In this document: in pieces, positions 10,288 to 18,328 of the stretch
Layout of the letters: each line of letters opens with the position of its first letter
Numbering within the stretch: position 1 is the first letter of the stretch
Assembly (NCBI RefSeq): GCF_030285665.1
Contig: NZ_CP127295.1
Location: 3,286,001-3,350,000, forward strand
Reading direction: 5' to 3'
Length of the DNA: 64,000 bases
Source: Amycolatopsis mongoliensis
GTDB taxonomy: Bacteria > Actinomycetota > Actinomycetes > Mycobacteriales > Pseudonocardiaceae
The notes under the pieces: model-generated
Told to the model about the DNA's origin: nothing
The model's input: only the letters and a program-made list of their open reading frames with translations
The model's database searches: none
Made by a program: the position numbers and the translations under genes

Positions 10288-10720
10288 TCCGGAAGACCGC
10301 GACCTGCTCGGCAGCCGCGGCGAACTCGTCCGGGTCGGCCGACCTGACCAGGCCCAGCCGGACGAACATCGGCACCCCGTGCGGCACCTCGCGCGGGAAG
10401 GCGCGCATGACGCTCGCGCGGAGGCCGGGATCGGTGACCTCTTCGAGCGTCACGGCTTGTTTCCGGCGTCCGTGGGCGAGCTCGCCCCGGCCGGCGGCCC
10501 GGACGTTGCGCGCCCAATCGCCGTCGGGAACGCCGGCGATGACGTAGCGCCGGCCGTCGACGGTCAGCGGCGAGACCGGAGTGGGCCGCGGCGCCCCCGA
10601 CCGGCGACCGGGGACGGTCAGGACGTGGATGGTGCCGAGGCGCAGGCCCAGCCGCGTCAGCAGGCGGACGAACCGGTTGGCGGGGCGGAGCCAGCGAGGC
10701 AGGGCTTGACGGGGCACCAC
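10274..10720 (-). CDS. Nitroreductase-family deazaflavin (F420)-dependent oxidoreductase
   Basis: A 148-residue protein of the Ddn/FDOR family: TIHVLTVPGRRSGAPRPTPV followed by RYVIAGVPDGDWARNVRAAG, the usual cofactor-pocket segments. Such proteins use F420 (some use FMN) to reduce varied substrates; the substrate is unknown here. The GTG start at 10720 has AGGA about nine bases upstream. The gene converges with the moaE fusion, overlapping by 14 bases, and diverges from the MarR gene at 10776 across a region with two identical palindromes. That layout suggests the MarR protein controls it. Confidence 0.88.
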   Translation of the reverse strand: MVPRQALPRWLRPANRFVRLLTRLGLRLGTIHVLTVPGRRSGAPRPTPVSPLTVDGRRYVIAGVPDGDWARNVRAAGRGELAHGRRKQAVTLEEVTDPGLRASVMRAFPREVPHGVPMFVRLGLVRSADPDEFAAAAEQVAVFRITAS

Positions 10721-10733
10721 GGCGGCAAATCCT

Positions 10734-10746
10734 TTCGAGTATCGAA
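10734..10746. promoter_or_regulatory. MarR operator, site 1
   Basis: TTCGAGTATCGAA, a perfect 5-3-5 palindrome, lies 14 bases in front of the oxidoreductase start. The same 13-mer with one base changed recurs at 10771-10783, so this is very likely the binding site of the adjacent MarR protein. Confidence 0.6.
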
Positions 10747-10762
10747 GTATCTGTCGTCACGG

Positions 10763-10768
10763 TAGACT
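10763..10768 (+). promoter_or_regulatory. -10 element for leaderless marR
   Basis: TAGACT is seven bases before the GTG at 10776 and sits between the two palindromes, so a bound repressor would block it. Confidence 0.5.
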
Positions 10769-10770
10769 CC

Positions 10771-10783
10771 TTCGAGTGTCGAA
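10771..10783. promoter_or_regulatory. MarR operator, site 2, over the marR start codon
   Basis: TTCGAGTGTCGAA, the same palindrome as site 1 except for the central base. It covers the predicted transcription start and the GTG start codon (10776) of the MarR gene, which fits autorepression. Confidence 0.6.
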
Positions 10784-11231
10784 GCAATCTCTGGTCACGG
10801 AGGCAACCCGGGCGGCAGCGGCCTCCGGCGCGGCGAACGACGTGGTGGACGAAGCCGCGGCGTCGGCGTTCGGGGTCAACCGGACCGACCTGCGGATCAT
10901 CGGCCTGATCGCGGCGGCGGGAACGCTCACGGCGGGTCAGTTGTCGACCCAGGCGCACCTGAGCCCGGCAGCGACGACGACGGCGATCCAGCGCTTGACG
11001 CACGCGGGGCACCTGACCCGCCGGACTTCGACGGAGGATCGCCGCCGGGCGGTGGTGGAGCTGACGCCGGAGGCGGCGAAGCTGCTCGAGGAGATCTACG
11101 CGCCGATCGAGCGTGCGGGGCGGGCCATCTTGGCGGACTACTCGGCGGAGCAGCTGGCGCTGGTGGTCGAGGTGCTACGCCGGGGCGAGCAGATGCAGCT
11201 GAGGGAGGCGGAGCGCATCCGCACGCTCTGA
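10776..11231 (+). CDS. MarR-family transcriptional regulator
   Basis: A 151-residue winged-helix protein: LRIIGLIAAAGTLTAGQLST, then the recognition helix SPAATTTAIQRLTHAGHL and the wing RRTSTEDRRRAVVELT. It probably represses itself and the divergent F420-type oxidoreductase through the two palindromes between and over their starts. The GTG at 10776 lies inside the second palindrome and has no ribosome site, but has a -10 hexamer at the right distance for a leaderless message. The ligand is unknown. Confidence 0.85.
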   Translation: MSKQSLVTEATRAAAASGAANDVVDEAAASAFGVNRTDLRIIGLIAAAGTLTAGQLSTQAHLSPAATTTAIQRLTHAGHLTRRTSTEDRRRAVVELTPEAAKLLEEIYAPIERAGRAILADYSAEQLALVVEVLRRGEQMQLREAERIRTL

Positions 11232-11639
11232 GAGGCCCGCAGAGGGCCGCACAAGCCGCCTGCGCGGGGGGATGGCCGCCGCTGGTGGCTGCGCACGGCA
11301 GCTCGCGCCTGGAGGGCCGCAGGCGGCTTGCGCCGGGCGCCTCGCACGGAGGTGCTGCGGGCGGCTCCTGTCGGGCGCCCAGCATGACGGGGCCGTGCGA
11401 ACGGCTCGCACCAGGCTCGCGCGTGGCGAGGCCGTGTTCGAGCGGGTCTGTGGGTGTGCGGCCAAAGCCGGCAGCACACCGGGAGCGGCACGTGCGGCTC
11501 GCCACCGGCCGGTACCCGGCACGGCGCGGCCTCGGCCGCGCGCCGGATACGCACAAGCCCTCCACCGCCCGGGGGATTGGCGGTGGAGGGCTTGTGGTGT
11601 CACGGCTCGAGGCCGGACTCACGCATCACTGCGCGATCG
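11232..11639. other. Intergenic region downstream of marR and rpfA
   Basis: 408 bases between converging genes. It contains a 12-base perfect inverted repeat, AAGCCGCCTGCG at 11253-11264 matched at 11318-11329, which could fold RNA from either strand, and the rpfA terminator at 11552-11596. No coding frame here resembles a known family. The rest shows nothing I recognise. Confidence 0.55.
11552..11596 (-). terminator. Terminator hairpin after rpfA
   Basis: A perfect 18-base stem (11552-11569 with 11579-11596) and a nine-base loop, about 44 bases past the rpfA stop. There is no U-tract, which is usual for actinomycete terminators. Confidence 0.75.
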
Positions 11640-12456
<817 letters not shown>

Positions 12457-13121
12457 CTACGGATTCCCGGTCGTGCTGGTTGGTCGGGGCCAACCGAAAA
12501 GCGACGGTACGTAACGAGAGCCGTGATCGGAAATTATTCGGGGCGTGACCTACGTCACAGTAACAGCACGCAACCCCTGTCGATGCGACCGTTTGTGCAG
12601 GTCAGCGGGCCGTTATCTGCCCGTTTCCTTGTCGAGATAAAACACGGATCGTGAGGCTTGCATCACGTGTTTTGTGCAGCGAATGGACCATTCGCGACGT
12701 CCTGCCGGCGATAGAAGCGCGCATCTTATGACCACTCGCGGACCGACGCCAGACTTGACAACTGTGCCTCATGTGCCCCTTGAGTCACAGTAGTCCCACC
12801 TCTTCGTGGGGTTTGAAGTCACACCTGGAGCGGCTCCGGCGGGTGCCGGCGCCCAGGGGGGTCAACGCGCCGCGACGGACCAGGCGAAACGCGTCACCGG
12901 AAGGCGTTGCGGGTGGGGCGCGATCAGCTTCCCGCGAACACCCGGATCCGGTGACGCGCCACGCCGAGGGCCGGGAGCGGCTTCGCCGAGCGGTCGGATG
13001 CCGTACTCGAACGGTGGTCCGCATATAGAGAGGACGAACTCGCGTACCCGGGCGGACGGCACGGCCGGCGGGACGTGATCAGGCGGACGTCACGCGTGAT
13101 CGGCGGGACGACACGCCGGTG
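12457..13121. other. Long intergenic region between moaD and the rpfA riboswitch
   Basis: 665 bases. The left third should hold the rpfA promoter: a CRP-type palindrome is at 12544-12559, and a looser repeat CGTGA-N8-TCACG lies near 12650. The right part (about 12760-13121) has no gene I can support, only short open frames with no recognisable family. A small GACAC-GCCG-GTGTC hairpin ends right at the moaD stop. Confidence 0.55.
12544..12559. promoter_or_regulatory. CRP/GlxR-type binding site upstream of rpfA
   Basis: CGTGACCTACGTCACA; on the rpfA strand this reads TGTGA-N6-TCACG, the cAMP receptor protein consensus. It lies about 90 bases before the riboswitch. M. tuberculosis rpfA is a known target of the CRP-family regulator Rv3676, so the site makes sense. 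Confidence 0.6.
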
Positions 13122-13382
13122 TCAGCCGCCGGCGAAGGGCGGGAGGACGTCCAGCTCGGCGCCGTCGTGCAGCGGGCGGGTGAGGTCCCGCACCGCGAAG
13201 CCGTCGAGCAGGTAGCTCGCGGCGTCCAGGACCCGCGGCAGGTCCGACGGGTGGAGGCGGCGCAGCTCGGCCACGGCGTCGCCGACCGACGCGCCGGAAG
13301 GCAGCTGCACCTTCTCCTCTTCCTCACCCGCGGCGGCGCGCGCCGAGGCGAAGTACCGCACCACGATGGTCAGAGTCGACAT
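13122..13382 (-). CDS. moaD: MoaD, sulfur carrier subunit of molybdopterin synthase
   Basis: An 86-residue ubiquitin-like protein ending PPFAGG. The terminal Gly-Gly is the site that is adenylated and made into a thiocarboxylate to donate sulfur to cyclic pyranopterin. It starts one base after the moaA stop, so the two are co-transcribed. Its partner MoaE is the C-terminal half of the fusion at 9367-10287. Confidence 0.92.
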   Translation of the reverse strand: MSTLTIVVRYFASARAAAGEEEEKVQLPSGASVGDAVAELRRLHPSDLPRVLDAASYLLDGFAVRDLTRPLHDGAELDVLPPFAGG

Positions 13383-13383
13383 C

Positions 13384-14448
13384 TCAGCCGCCGATCGCGC
13401 TCATCGGCCGGATCGGCTGCGCGAACCCGGCGTCGTTGATCTCGTGTCCCGCGAGCTTGCCCCACATCGTCGCGCGCCAGGCGTCCGCGATTTCTTCATC
13501 GCGCGCGCCCGCGCGCGCGAGGGAGCGCAGATCCGTCTCGTCGTTGCTGAAGAGGCAGGAGCGCACCGCGCCGTCCGCGGTCAGCCGCGTCCGCTCGCAC
13601 GCCGCGCAGAACGGCCGGGTCACCGACGCGATCACGCCGACGTCACCGGGCCCGCCGTCGACCAGCCAGCGCTCGGCCGGCGCGCCGCCCCGGGCGACCG
13701 GGAACGGCGACAGCGTGAACTCCGCCTCGAGCATCTCGAGGATCTGGGCCGCGGTGATCATCTCGCCGCGGTTCCAGCCGTGCTGGGCGTCCAGCGGCAT
13801 CTGCTCGATGAACCGCAGGTGGTAGCCCTCGGCGAGGCAGAACTTCAGCAGCGGCACGGCTTCGGTCTCGTTGAGCCCGCGGATCAGCACGGCGTTGACC
13901 TTCACCGGCGTCATCCCGGCGTCCCGCGCCGCGGCCAGCCCGGCCACGACGTGCGAGAGCCGGTCGCGCCGGGTGATCGTCACGAACGTCTCGGGGTCGA
14001 CGGTGTCGAGCGAGACGTTGATCCGGTTCAGCCCGGCCGCCGCGAGGCCGGCCGCGCGCTTGGCGAGCCCGATCCCGTTGGTGGTCATGGACAGCCGGGG
14101 ACGCGGCGACAGCGCCGTGACCCGCGCGATGATGTCCTCGAGCCCGGGCCGCAGCAGCGGTTCGCCGCCGGTGAGCCGGATGTCGGTGACGCCGAGCTGC
14201 TCGACGGCGATCCGCATGAGCCGGACCAGCTCGTCGTCGGTCAGCACCTGCTCGCCCGGCATCCAGTCGAGGCCCTCCGCGGGCATGCAGTAGGTGCAGC
14301 GCAGGTTGCACCGATCCGTCAGGGAAACCCGGAGATCGGTGGCCACCCGGCCGAAGGTGTCGATGAGGTGCGGGTTCTCGGGCCTGGGCACGCGAGATGA
14401 CCCTCGTGTACCGGGGACGCGAGGAAACCCGAGATCCACTGCCGTCAT
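13384..14448 (-). CDS. moaA: GTP 3',8-cyclase MoaA (radical SAM)
   Basis: A 354-residue enzyme. The radical SAM cluster motif CNLRCTYC is at residues 47-54 and the SAM-binding TGGEPLLRP follows near 95. The second cluster region FCAACERTRLTADG, with a later SCLF, is near residues 282-303, and the protein ends in the Gly-Gly needed for activity. It converts GTP to 3',8-cyclo-7,8-dihydro-GTP, the first step of molybdenum cofactor synthesis. The ATG at 14448 has TACCCT seven bases upstream and no ribosome site, so it is probably leaderless. It is co-transcribed with moaD and diverges from a MarR gene. Confidence 0.95.
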   Translation of the reverse strand: MTAVDLGFPRVPGTRGSSRVPRPENPHLIDTFGRVATDLRVSLTDRCNLRCTYCMPAEGLDWMPGEQVLTDDELVRLMRIAVEQLGVTDIRLTGGEPLLRPGLEDIIARVTALSPRPRLSMTTNGIGLAKRAAGLAAAGLNRINVSLDTVDPETFVTITRRDRLSHVVAGLAAARDAGMTPVKVNAVLIRGLNETEAVPLLKFCLAEGYHLRFIEQMPLDAQHGWNRGEMITAAQILEMLEAEFTLSPFPVARGGAPAERWLVDGGPGDVGVIASVTRPFCAACERTRLTADGAVRSCLFSNDETDLRSLARAGARDEEIADAWRATMWGKLAGHEINDAGFAQPIRPMSAIGG

Positions 14449-14455
14449 TAGGCAC

Positions 14456-14461
14456 AGGGTA
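14456..14461 (-). promoter_or_regulatory. -10 element for leaderless moaA
   Basis: TACCCT on the minus strand, seven bases before the moaA ATG, which supports the ATG at 14448 as the true start. Confidence 0.45.
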
Positions 14462-14518
14462 GCTCCGGAACGTGCGAACTGACCCGCTCGCTAGGATACT
14501 TTGCGGAGTGAGTGGTTC

Positions 14519-14530
14519 AGTTGCCGAACT
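14519..14530. promoter_or_regulatory. Possible MarR operator
   Basis: AGTT-GCCG-AACT, a perfect short palindrome in the 5' leader between a -10-like TAGGAT (14492-14497) and the MarR start at 14552. The position fits autorepression, but the arms are only four bases. Confidence 0.35.
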
Positions 14531-14551
14531 ATCGTGCCGGGAGAAGGACCT

Positions 14552-15031
14552 GTGACGGAAAAGACTTACCCGGTCACCGAAGAGGAGCTGTTCCGCTTCG
14601 CGGAATTGGGCCGCCAAGGCAGCACGTTCACCGTCCTGCGGCACGCCAGGATCGCCGAGCGGATGGGCCTCTCCGGCACCGACCACAAGACGTTCGACCT
14701 GGTCATCCAATCGGGCGGACCGTTGACCGCCGGGCGGATCGCCGAGCTGACGGGCCTGTCGACCGGTGCTGTGACCGGCGTCATCGACCGGCTGGAGAAG
14801 GTCGGCCTGGTCCGCCGGGTCCGCGACCCCGAGGACCGCCGCAAGGTCCTTGTCGAGGTCGTGCCGGGGGCCGAAGAGCGCTTCGCGCCGCTCTTCCAGT
14901 CGGCCTTCGACACCCTTCGCGAGACGCTGGCGCAGTTCTCGCCGGCCGAGCGAAAAGCCATCGAGCGTTATCAGAATGTCATCCTCGAACAGCTTCGCGC
15001 TGAAGTCATGCACAATTCCCGCCCCGCGTAG
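14552..15031 (+). CDS. MarR-family transcriptional regulator
   Basis: A 159-residue winged-helix regulator with the sequence LVIQSGGPLTAGRIAELTGL, recognition helix STGAVTGVIDRLEKVGLV and wing RVRDPEDRRKVLVEVV. The GTG at 14552 follows GGGAGAAGGA and is preferred over in-frame starts further upstream, which would put the ribosome site inside the gene. It lies between moaA (divergent) and the ModE-like gene. Its target and ligand are unknown; a short palindrome in its own leader suggests self-control. Confidence 0.85.
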   Translation: MTEKTYPVTEEELFRFAELGRQGSTFTVLRHARIAERMGLSGTDHKTFDLVIQSGGPLTAGRIAELTGLSTGAVTGVIDRLEKVGLVRRVRDPEDRRKVLVEVVPGAEERFAPLFQSAFDTLRETLAQFSPAERKAIERYQNVILEQLRAEVMHNSRPA

Positions 15032-15051
15032 CTTTTCCTCAACTGCGGAGA

Positions 15052-15057
15052 TAATGT
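15052..15057 (+). promoter_or_regulatory. -10 element for the ModE-like gene
   Basis: TAATGT, seven bases before the ATG at 15065, with no ribosome site between; this fits a leaderless message for the molybdate operon. Confidence 0.5.
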
Positions 15058-15064
15058 CTGCGGC

Positions 15065-15469
15065 ATGCCGCAATTTCGGTTGTCCGAGGCCGCGCGCCTG
15101 CTCGGCGTCAGTGACGACACCGTCCGGAGGTGGGTGCGCGCGGGGCAGCTGACCGCGACCGACGACGCCGCCGGCCGCAAGGTCGTCGACGGCGCCCAGC
15201 TGGCGGGGTTCGCCCGGGCCCAGGCCTCCGGCCCCGAAGACCCCTCCACCGTCGGCCGCTCCGCCCGCAACCGGTTCGTCGGGCTGGTCACCGAGGTCAT
15301 CGCCGACAAGGTGATGGCCCAGGTGGAACTGCAGTGCGGGGCACACCGGGTGGTGTCCCTGATGAGTACGGAAGCCGTCCGCGAGCTGGGCCTGCGCCCG
15401 GGGGTGCTCGCGGTCGCGGTGGTCAAAGCGACCACCGTCGTGGTGGAAACACCGGAAGGAAGTCGATGA
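15065..15469 (+). CDS. ModE-like molybdate regulator: MerR-type HTH plus TOBE domain
   Basis: A 134-residue protein. Residues 1-55 are an excisionase/MerR-type helix-turn-helix (RLSEAARLLGVSDDTVRRWV). Residues 66-131 are a TOBE/Mop molybdate-binding domain (RNRFVGLVTEVIADKVMAQV, then VVKATTVVVET). It is the first gene of the molybdate uptake operon and overlaps modA by four bases (ATGA). It probably senses molybdate and sets expression of modABC, by analogy with ModE. Such small HTH-TOBE proteins are common next to mod genes in actinobacteria. Confidence 0.88.
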   Translation: MPQFRLSEAARLLGVSDDTVRRWVRAGQLTATDDAAGRKVVDGAQLAGFARAQASGPEDPSTVGRSARNRFVGLVTEVIADKVMAQVELQCGAHRVVSLMSTEAVRELGLRPGVLAVAVVKATTVVVETPEGSR

Positions 15470-16335
15470 AGAACCTCGCTTTTCGGGGGTCCGGGTGGCG
15501 AAGCGCCCGGCTAGGGGCGAAGCCCCGGTTGTCACAGCTCGCTCTCGCCGTCGCGGCCGTCGCCCTGTTCGCGGGCGCGTGCAGCAGCTCGGACGAGCCC
15601 AGCACGCAGTCCGGCGGGTCGTCGGTCACCGCACCCGCGCCCAAGGGGGCCGGGAACAGCGGCGGCACGCTCACCGTGTTCGCCGCGGCGTCGCTCACCG
15701 AGTCGTTCACCGCGCTCGGCAAGGAGTTCGAAGCCGCGCACCCCGGGGTGACCGTGAAGTTCAGCTTCGCGGGCTCGTCCGGCCTGGTCCAGCAGCTGAC
15801 CAACGGCGCGAAGGCCGACGTGTTCGCCTCGGCCGACCAGGCCAACATGGACAAGGCCGTCCAGGGCGGCGTGATCGACGGCCAGGCGACCGTGTTCGCC
15901 ACGAACAAGCTGGCCATCGCCGTCGCGCCAGGCAACCCCAAGGGGATCAAGTCGTTCGCCGACCTGAACAAGGCCGGGCTGACCGTGGTGACCTGCGCCG
16001 CGCAGGTGCCGTGCGGCTCGGCGACCAAGAAGGTCGAGCAGAGCACCGGCGTCACGCTGAAGCCCAAGAGCGAAGAGCAGGACGTCAAGCAGGTGCTCAA
16101 CAAGGTCCAGTCCGGCGACGCCGACGCGGGCCTCGTCTACGTCACCGACGCCACGTCCGCCGCGGGCAAGGTGGACAAGGTGGACTTCCCGGAGGCGCAG
16201 CAGGCGATCAACAGCTACCCGATCGCCGCGATCAAGGGCGGCCAGGCCGAGCTGGCGCACCAGTTCGAAGAGTTCGTCCTCGGCACCGAGGGCAAGACCG
16301 AGCTGGGCAAGGTCGGGTTCGGCGCTGCGCAGTAG
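15466..16335 (+). CDS. modA: Molybdate ABC transporter, binding lipoprotein ModA
   Basis: A 289-residue lipoprotein. The lipobox LFAGAC puts the lipid on Cys39. The mature part is a type II periplasmic binding domain: [37 protein letters not shown], and GLVYVTDA. It captures molybdate or tungstate outside the membrane and delivers it to ModB. The ATG at 15466 overlaps the regulator stop. The n-region of the signal peptide (residues 7-21) is coded by a copy of a palindromic intergenic repeat (15485-15528), so this signal sequence is unusually long and basic. A later TTG start cannot be excluded. Confidence 0.92.
   Translation: MKNLAFRGSGWRSARLGAKPRLSQLALAVAAVALFAGACSSSDEPSTQSGGSSVTAPAPKGAGNSGGTLTVFAAASLTESFTALGKEFEAAHPGVTVKFSFAGSSGLVQQLTNGAKADVFASADQANMDKAVQGGVIDGQATVFATNKLAIAVAPGNPKGIKSFADLNKAGLTVVTCAAQVPCGSATKKVEQSTGVTLKPKSEEQDVKQVLNKVQSGDADAGLVYVTDATSAAGKVDKVDFPEAQQAINSYPIAAIKGGQAELAHQFEEFVLGTEGKTELGKVGFGAAQ
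15485..15528 (+). repeat. Palindromic repeat (family C) inside the modA signal sequence
   Basis: 44 bases beginning GGGGGTCCGGGTGGCGAAGC, matching 39 of 44 bases with the intergenic copy at 50480-50523. It contains two GC-rich hairpins. Here it is translated in frame as part of the ModA signal peptide. Confidence 0.7.
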
Positions 16336-16344
16336 GGGTTCCGC

Positions 16345-16380
16345 GAGTGGCCGGCCGGGGCGCGCCCCGGCCGGCCACTC
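16345..16380 (+). terminator. 36-bp perfect palindrome between modA and modB
   Basis: GAGTGGCCGGCCGGGGCG followed directly by its exact complement, ten bases past the modA stop. In RNA it forms a very stable hairpin. Such structures between a binding-protein gene and its permease usually protect the upstream message or partly terminate, giving more ModA than ModBC. Role inferred. Confidence 0.6.
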
Positions 16381-16393
16381 GCGCGTCCCGTGG

Positions 16394-17161
16394 GTGCTCG
16401 GGGTCCCGGCCGCGCTCGCGCTGGCACTGGTGGTGCTGCCGGTCGTCGGCCTGCTGGTCCGCTCCGACCTGACGCGGCTGCCGTCGCTGATCGCCACGCC
16501 GTCGTCGTGGCACGCGCTGCGGCTGTCGCTGATCACGGCGGCACTGTCCACCCTGGCCTGCGTGCTGCTCGGGGTGCCGCTCGCCGTCGTCCTCGCCAGG
16601 GCCCGGTTCAGCGGGGTCCGGCTGCTGCGCTCGGTCGTGCTGCTGCCGCTGGTGCTGCCCCCGGTCGTCGGCGGCCTCGCACTGCTCTACCTGCTCGGCC
16701 GCAAGGGCTTCCTCGGCATGCTGATCACCACGCTGACCGGCGAGTCGGTGCCGTTCACCACGACCGCGGTGGTCATCGCGCAGACGTTCGTCGCGATGCC
16801 GTTCCTCGTGGTCAGCCTCGAAGGGGCGCTGCGCGGCTCCGGCGACCGCTACGAGCAGGTCGCCGCGACGCTCGGCGCGCGCCCGTGGACCGTCTTCCGG
16901 CGCGTCACGCTGCCGCTGCTGCTGCCGGCGCTCGGCTCCGGTGTCGTGCTGAGCTTCGCCCGCGCGCTCGGCGAGTTCGGCGCGACGATCACCTTCGCCG
17001 GCAGCCTCGAAGACGTCACGCGCACGCTGCCGCTCGAGGTCTACACGCAGGCCGAAGTGGACATCGACAGCGCCGTGGCCCTGTCGTTGCTGCTCATCAT
17101 CGTGGCGATCCTGGTCATCGCCGTCGCGCGGCCGCGCTCGTGGGAAGGGGGCCTGCGGTGA
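16394..17161 (+). CDS. modB: Molybdate ABC transporter permease ModB
   Basis: A 255-residue inner-membrane permease with about six hydrophobic segments. The binding-protein-dependent transport signature [20 protein letters not shown] is at about residues 154-173 and contacts Mod[14 protein letters not shown] follows. The GTG at 16394 is the only in-frame standard start. The upstream sequence also reads like a ModB N-terminus (SRVPW), so a non-standard start nearer the palindrome is possible. Its stop overlaps modC (GTGA). Confidence 0.9.
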   Translation: MLGVPAALALALVVLPVVGLLVRSDLTRLPSLIATPSSWHALRLSLITAALSTLACVLLGVPLAVVLARARFSGVRLLRSVVLLPLVLPPVVGGLALLYLLGRKGFLGMLITTLTGESVPFTTTAVVIAQTFVAMPFLVVSLEGALRGSGDRYEQVAATLGARPWTVFRRVTLPLLLPALGSGVVLSFARALGEFGATITFAGSLEDVTRTLPLEVYTQAEVDIDSAVALSLLLIIVAILVIAVARPRSWEGGLR

Positions 17162-18225
17162 GCCTGACCGCCCGGATCGACGCCGTCCGCGGCTCGTTCT
17201 CGCTGGACGTGGACCTCGATGTGCCCACCGGGACCGTGCTCGCGCTGCTCGGCCCGAACGGCTCGGGCAAGTCGACGGTGCTGGGCTGCCTCTCCGGGTT
17301 GATCACGCCGACGTCGGCGGAGATCACCGTGGCCGGGCGCGCCCTGGCCGGCGTGGCGCCGCACCGCCGGGGGATCGGCCTGCTCTCCCAGGACGCCCTG
17401 CTCTTCCCGCACCTGTCCGCGGCCGACAACGTCGCGTTCTCCCCGCGCTCGACCGGCGCCGGCCGCCGCGCCGCGCGGGAGCGCGCCTTCTACTGGCTGG
17501 CCGAAGTGGACGCCGTCGAGCTCGCCGACCGGCGGCCCGGGCAGCTGTCCGGCGGCCAGGCCCAGCGCGTCGCGATCGCCAGGGCGCTCGCCGCCGAGCC
17601 GGAGCTGCTGCTGCTCGACGAGCCGTTCGCCGCCCTCGACGTCGACGCCGCGCCGGCGATCCGCGGCCTGCTGCGGCGGGTGCTCAAGACCGGGCCGACG
17701 ACCGTGCTCGTCACGCACGACCCGCTGGACGCGCTCGCGCTCGCCGATCACGTCGCGGTGATGAACGGCGGCCGGATCGTCGAACGCGGCCCGACCCGTG
17801 AAGTGCTTTCCGCACCGCGGACGGCGTTCACCGCGCGGATCGCCGGGCTGAACCTCGTCGCCGGCACCGCGGTGCCCGAGGGACTGCGGACGGCGTCGGA
17901 CGAGGTGGTGAGCGGGATTCCCGCCGCCGACGTGGTGCCGGGGGAGTCCGCGGTGGCGGTGTTCCCGCCGAACGCCGTCGCCGTCTACCCGCACGACGGC
18001 GAGCACCGCGGCAGCCCCCGCAACACGACCGACGCCGTCGTCGCGGCCCTGGAGCCGCACGGGCCGGTGATCCGGCTGCGCGCCGAGGGCGACGGCTGGG
18101 CGCACGGCCTGACCGCCGACCTCACCCCGGCCGCCGTGGCCGAGCTCGCCCTGGAGCCCGGCTCGGCGGTGACGCTCTCGGTGAAGGCCGCGACCGTGAC
18201 GATCCACCCGGCGGCAGTCTCCTGA
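17158..18225 (+). CDS. modC: Molybdate ABC transporter ATPase ModC
   Basis: A 355-residue ATPase. Walker A GPNGSGKS is at residues 32-39, the Q-loop is in [11 protein letters not shown], the signature [16 protein letters not shown] is near 123-138, Walker B LLLLDEP follows directly, and the switch His is in LVTHDP. The last ~70 residues are a TOBE/Mop domain that binds molybdate and may give feedback control. It powers molybdate import with ModA and ModB and is the last gene of the operon. A hairpin repeat (18230-18316) follows five bases after the stop. Confidence 0.93.
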   Translation: MSLTARIDAVRGSFSLDVDLDVPTGTVLALLGPNGSGKSTVLGCLSGLITPTSAEITVAGRALAGVAPHRRGIGLLSQDALLFPHLSAADNVAFSPRSTGAGRRAARERAFYWLAEVDAVELADRRPGQLSGGQAQRVAIARALAAEPELLLLDEPFAALDVDAAPAIRGLLRRVLKTGPTTVLVTHDPLDALALADHVAVMNGGRIVERGPTREVLSAPRTAFTARIAGLNLVAGTAVPEGLRTASDEVVSGIPAADVVPGESAVAVFPPNAVAVYPHDGEHRGSPRNTTDAVVAALEPHGPVIRLRAEGDGWAHGLTADLTPAAVAELALEPGSAVTLSVKAATVTIHPAAVS

Positions 18226-18229
18226 CCCG

Positions 18230-18316
18230 AGCGCCCCAATGTGGCGTTGGTTGCGTCAGACGCACCGAACGCCACATTGGGTGCGTGGGGCGCACCGAAC
18301 GCCACATTGGGGCGCT
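18230..18316 (+). repeat. 87-bp tripartite palindromic element (family A), copy 1
   Basis: One forward and two reverse copies of a unit containing AATGTGGCGTT/AACGCCACATT, so several hairpins can form. It fills the space between converging modC and multicopper oxidase genes and is probably a two-way terminator. The reverse complement of 57013-57099 matches it at 80 of 87 positions. Confidence 0.8.
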
Positions 18317-18328
18317 GGAGAGCCCGGG

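Noticed and set aside
12771..13078. Small open frames between the rpfA promoter and moaD
   Set aside because: There is no ribosome site or -10 at leaderless spacing, no family resemblance, and overlapping frames on both strands are equally open as expected from GC content.
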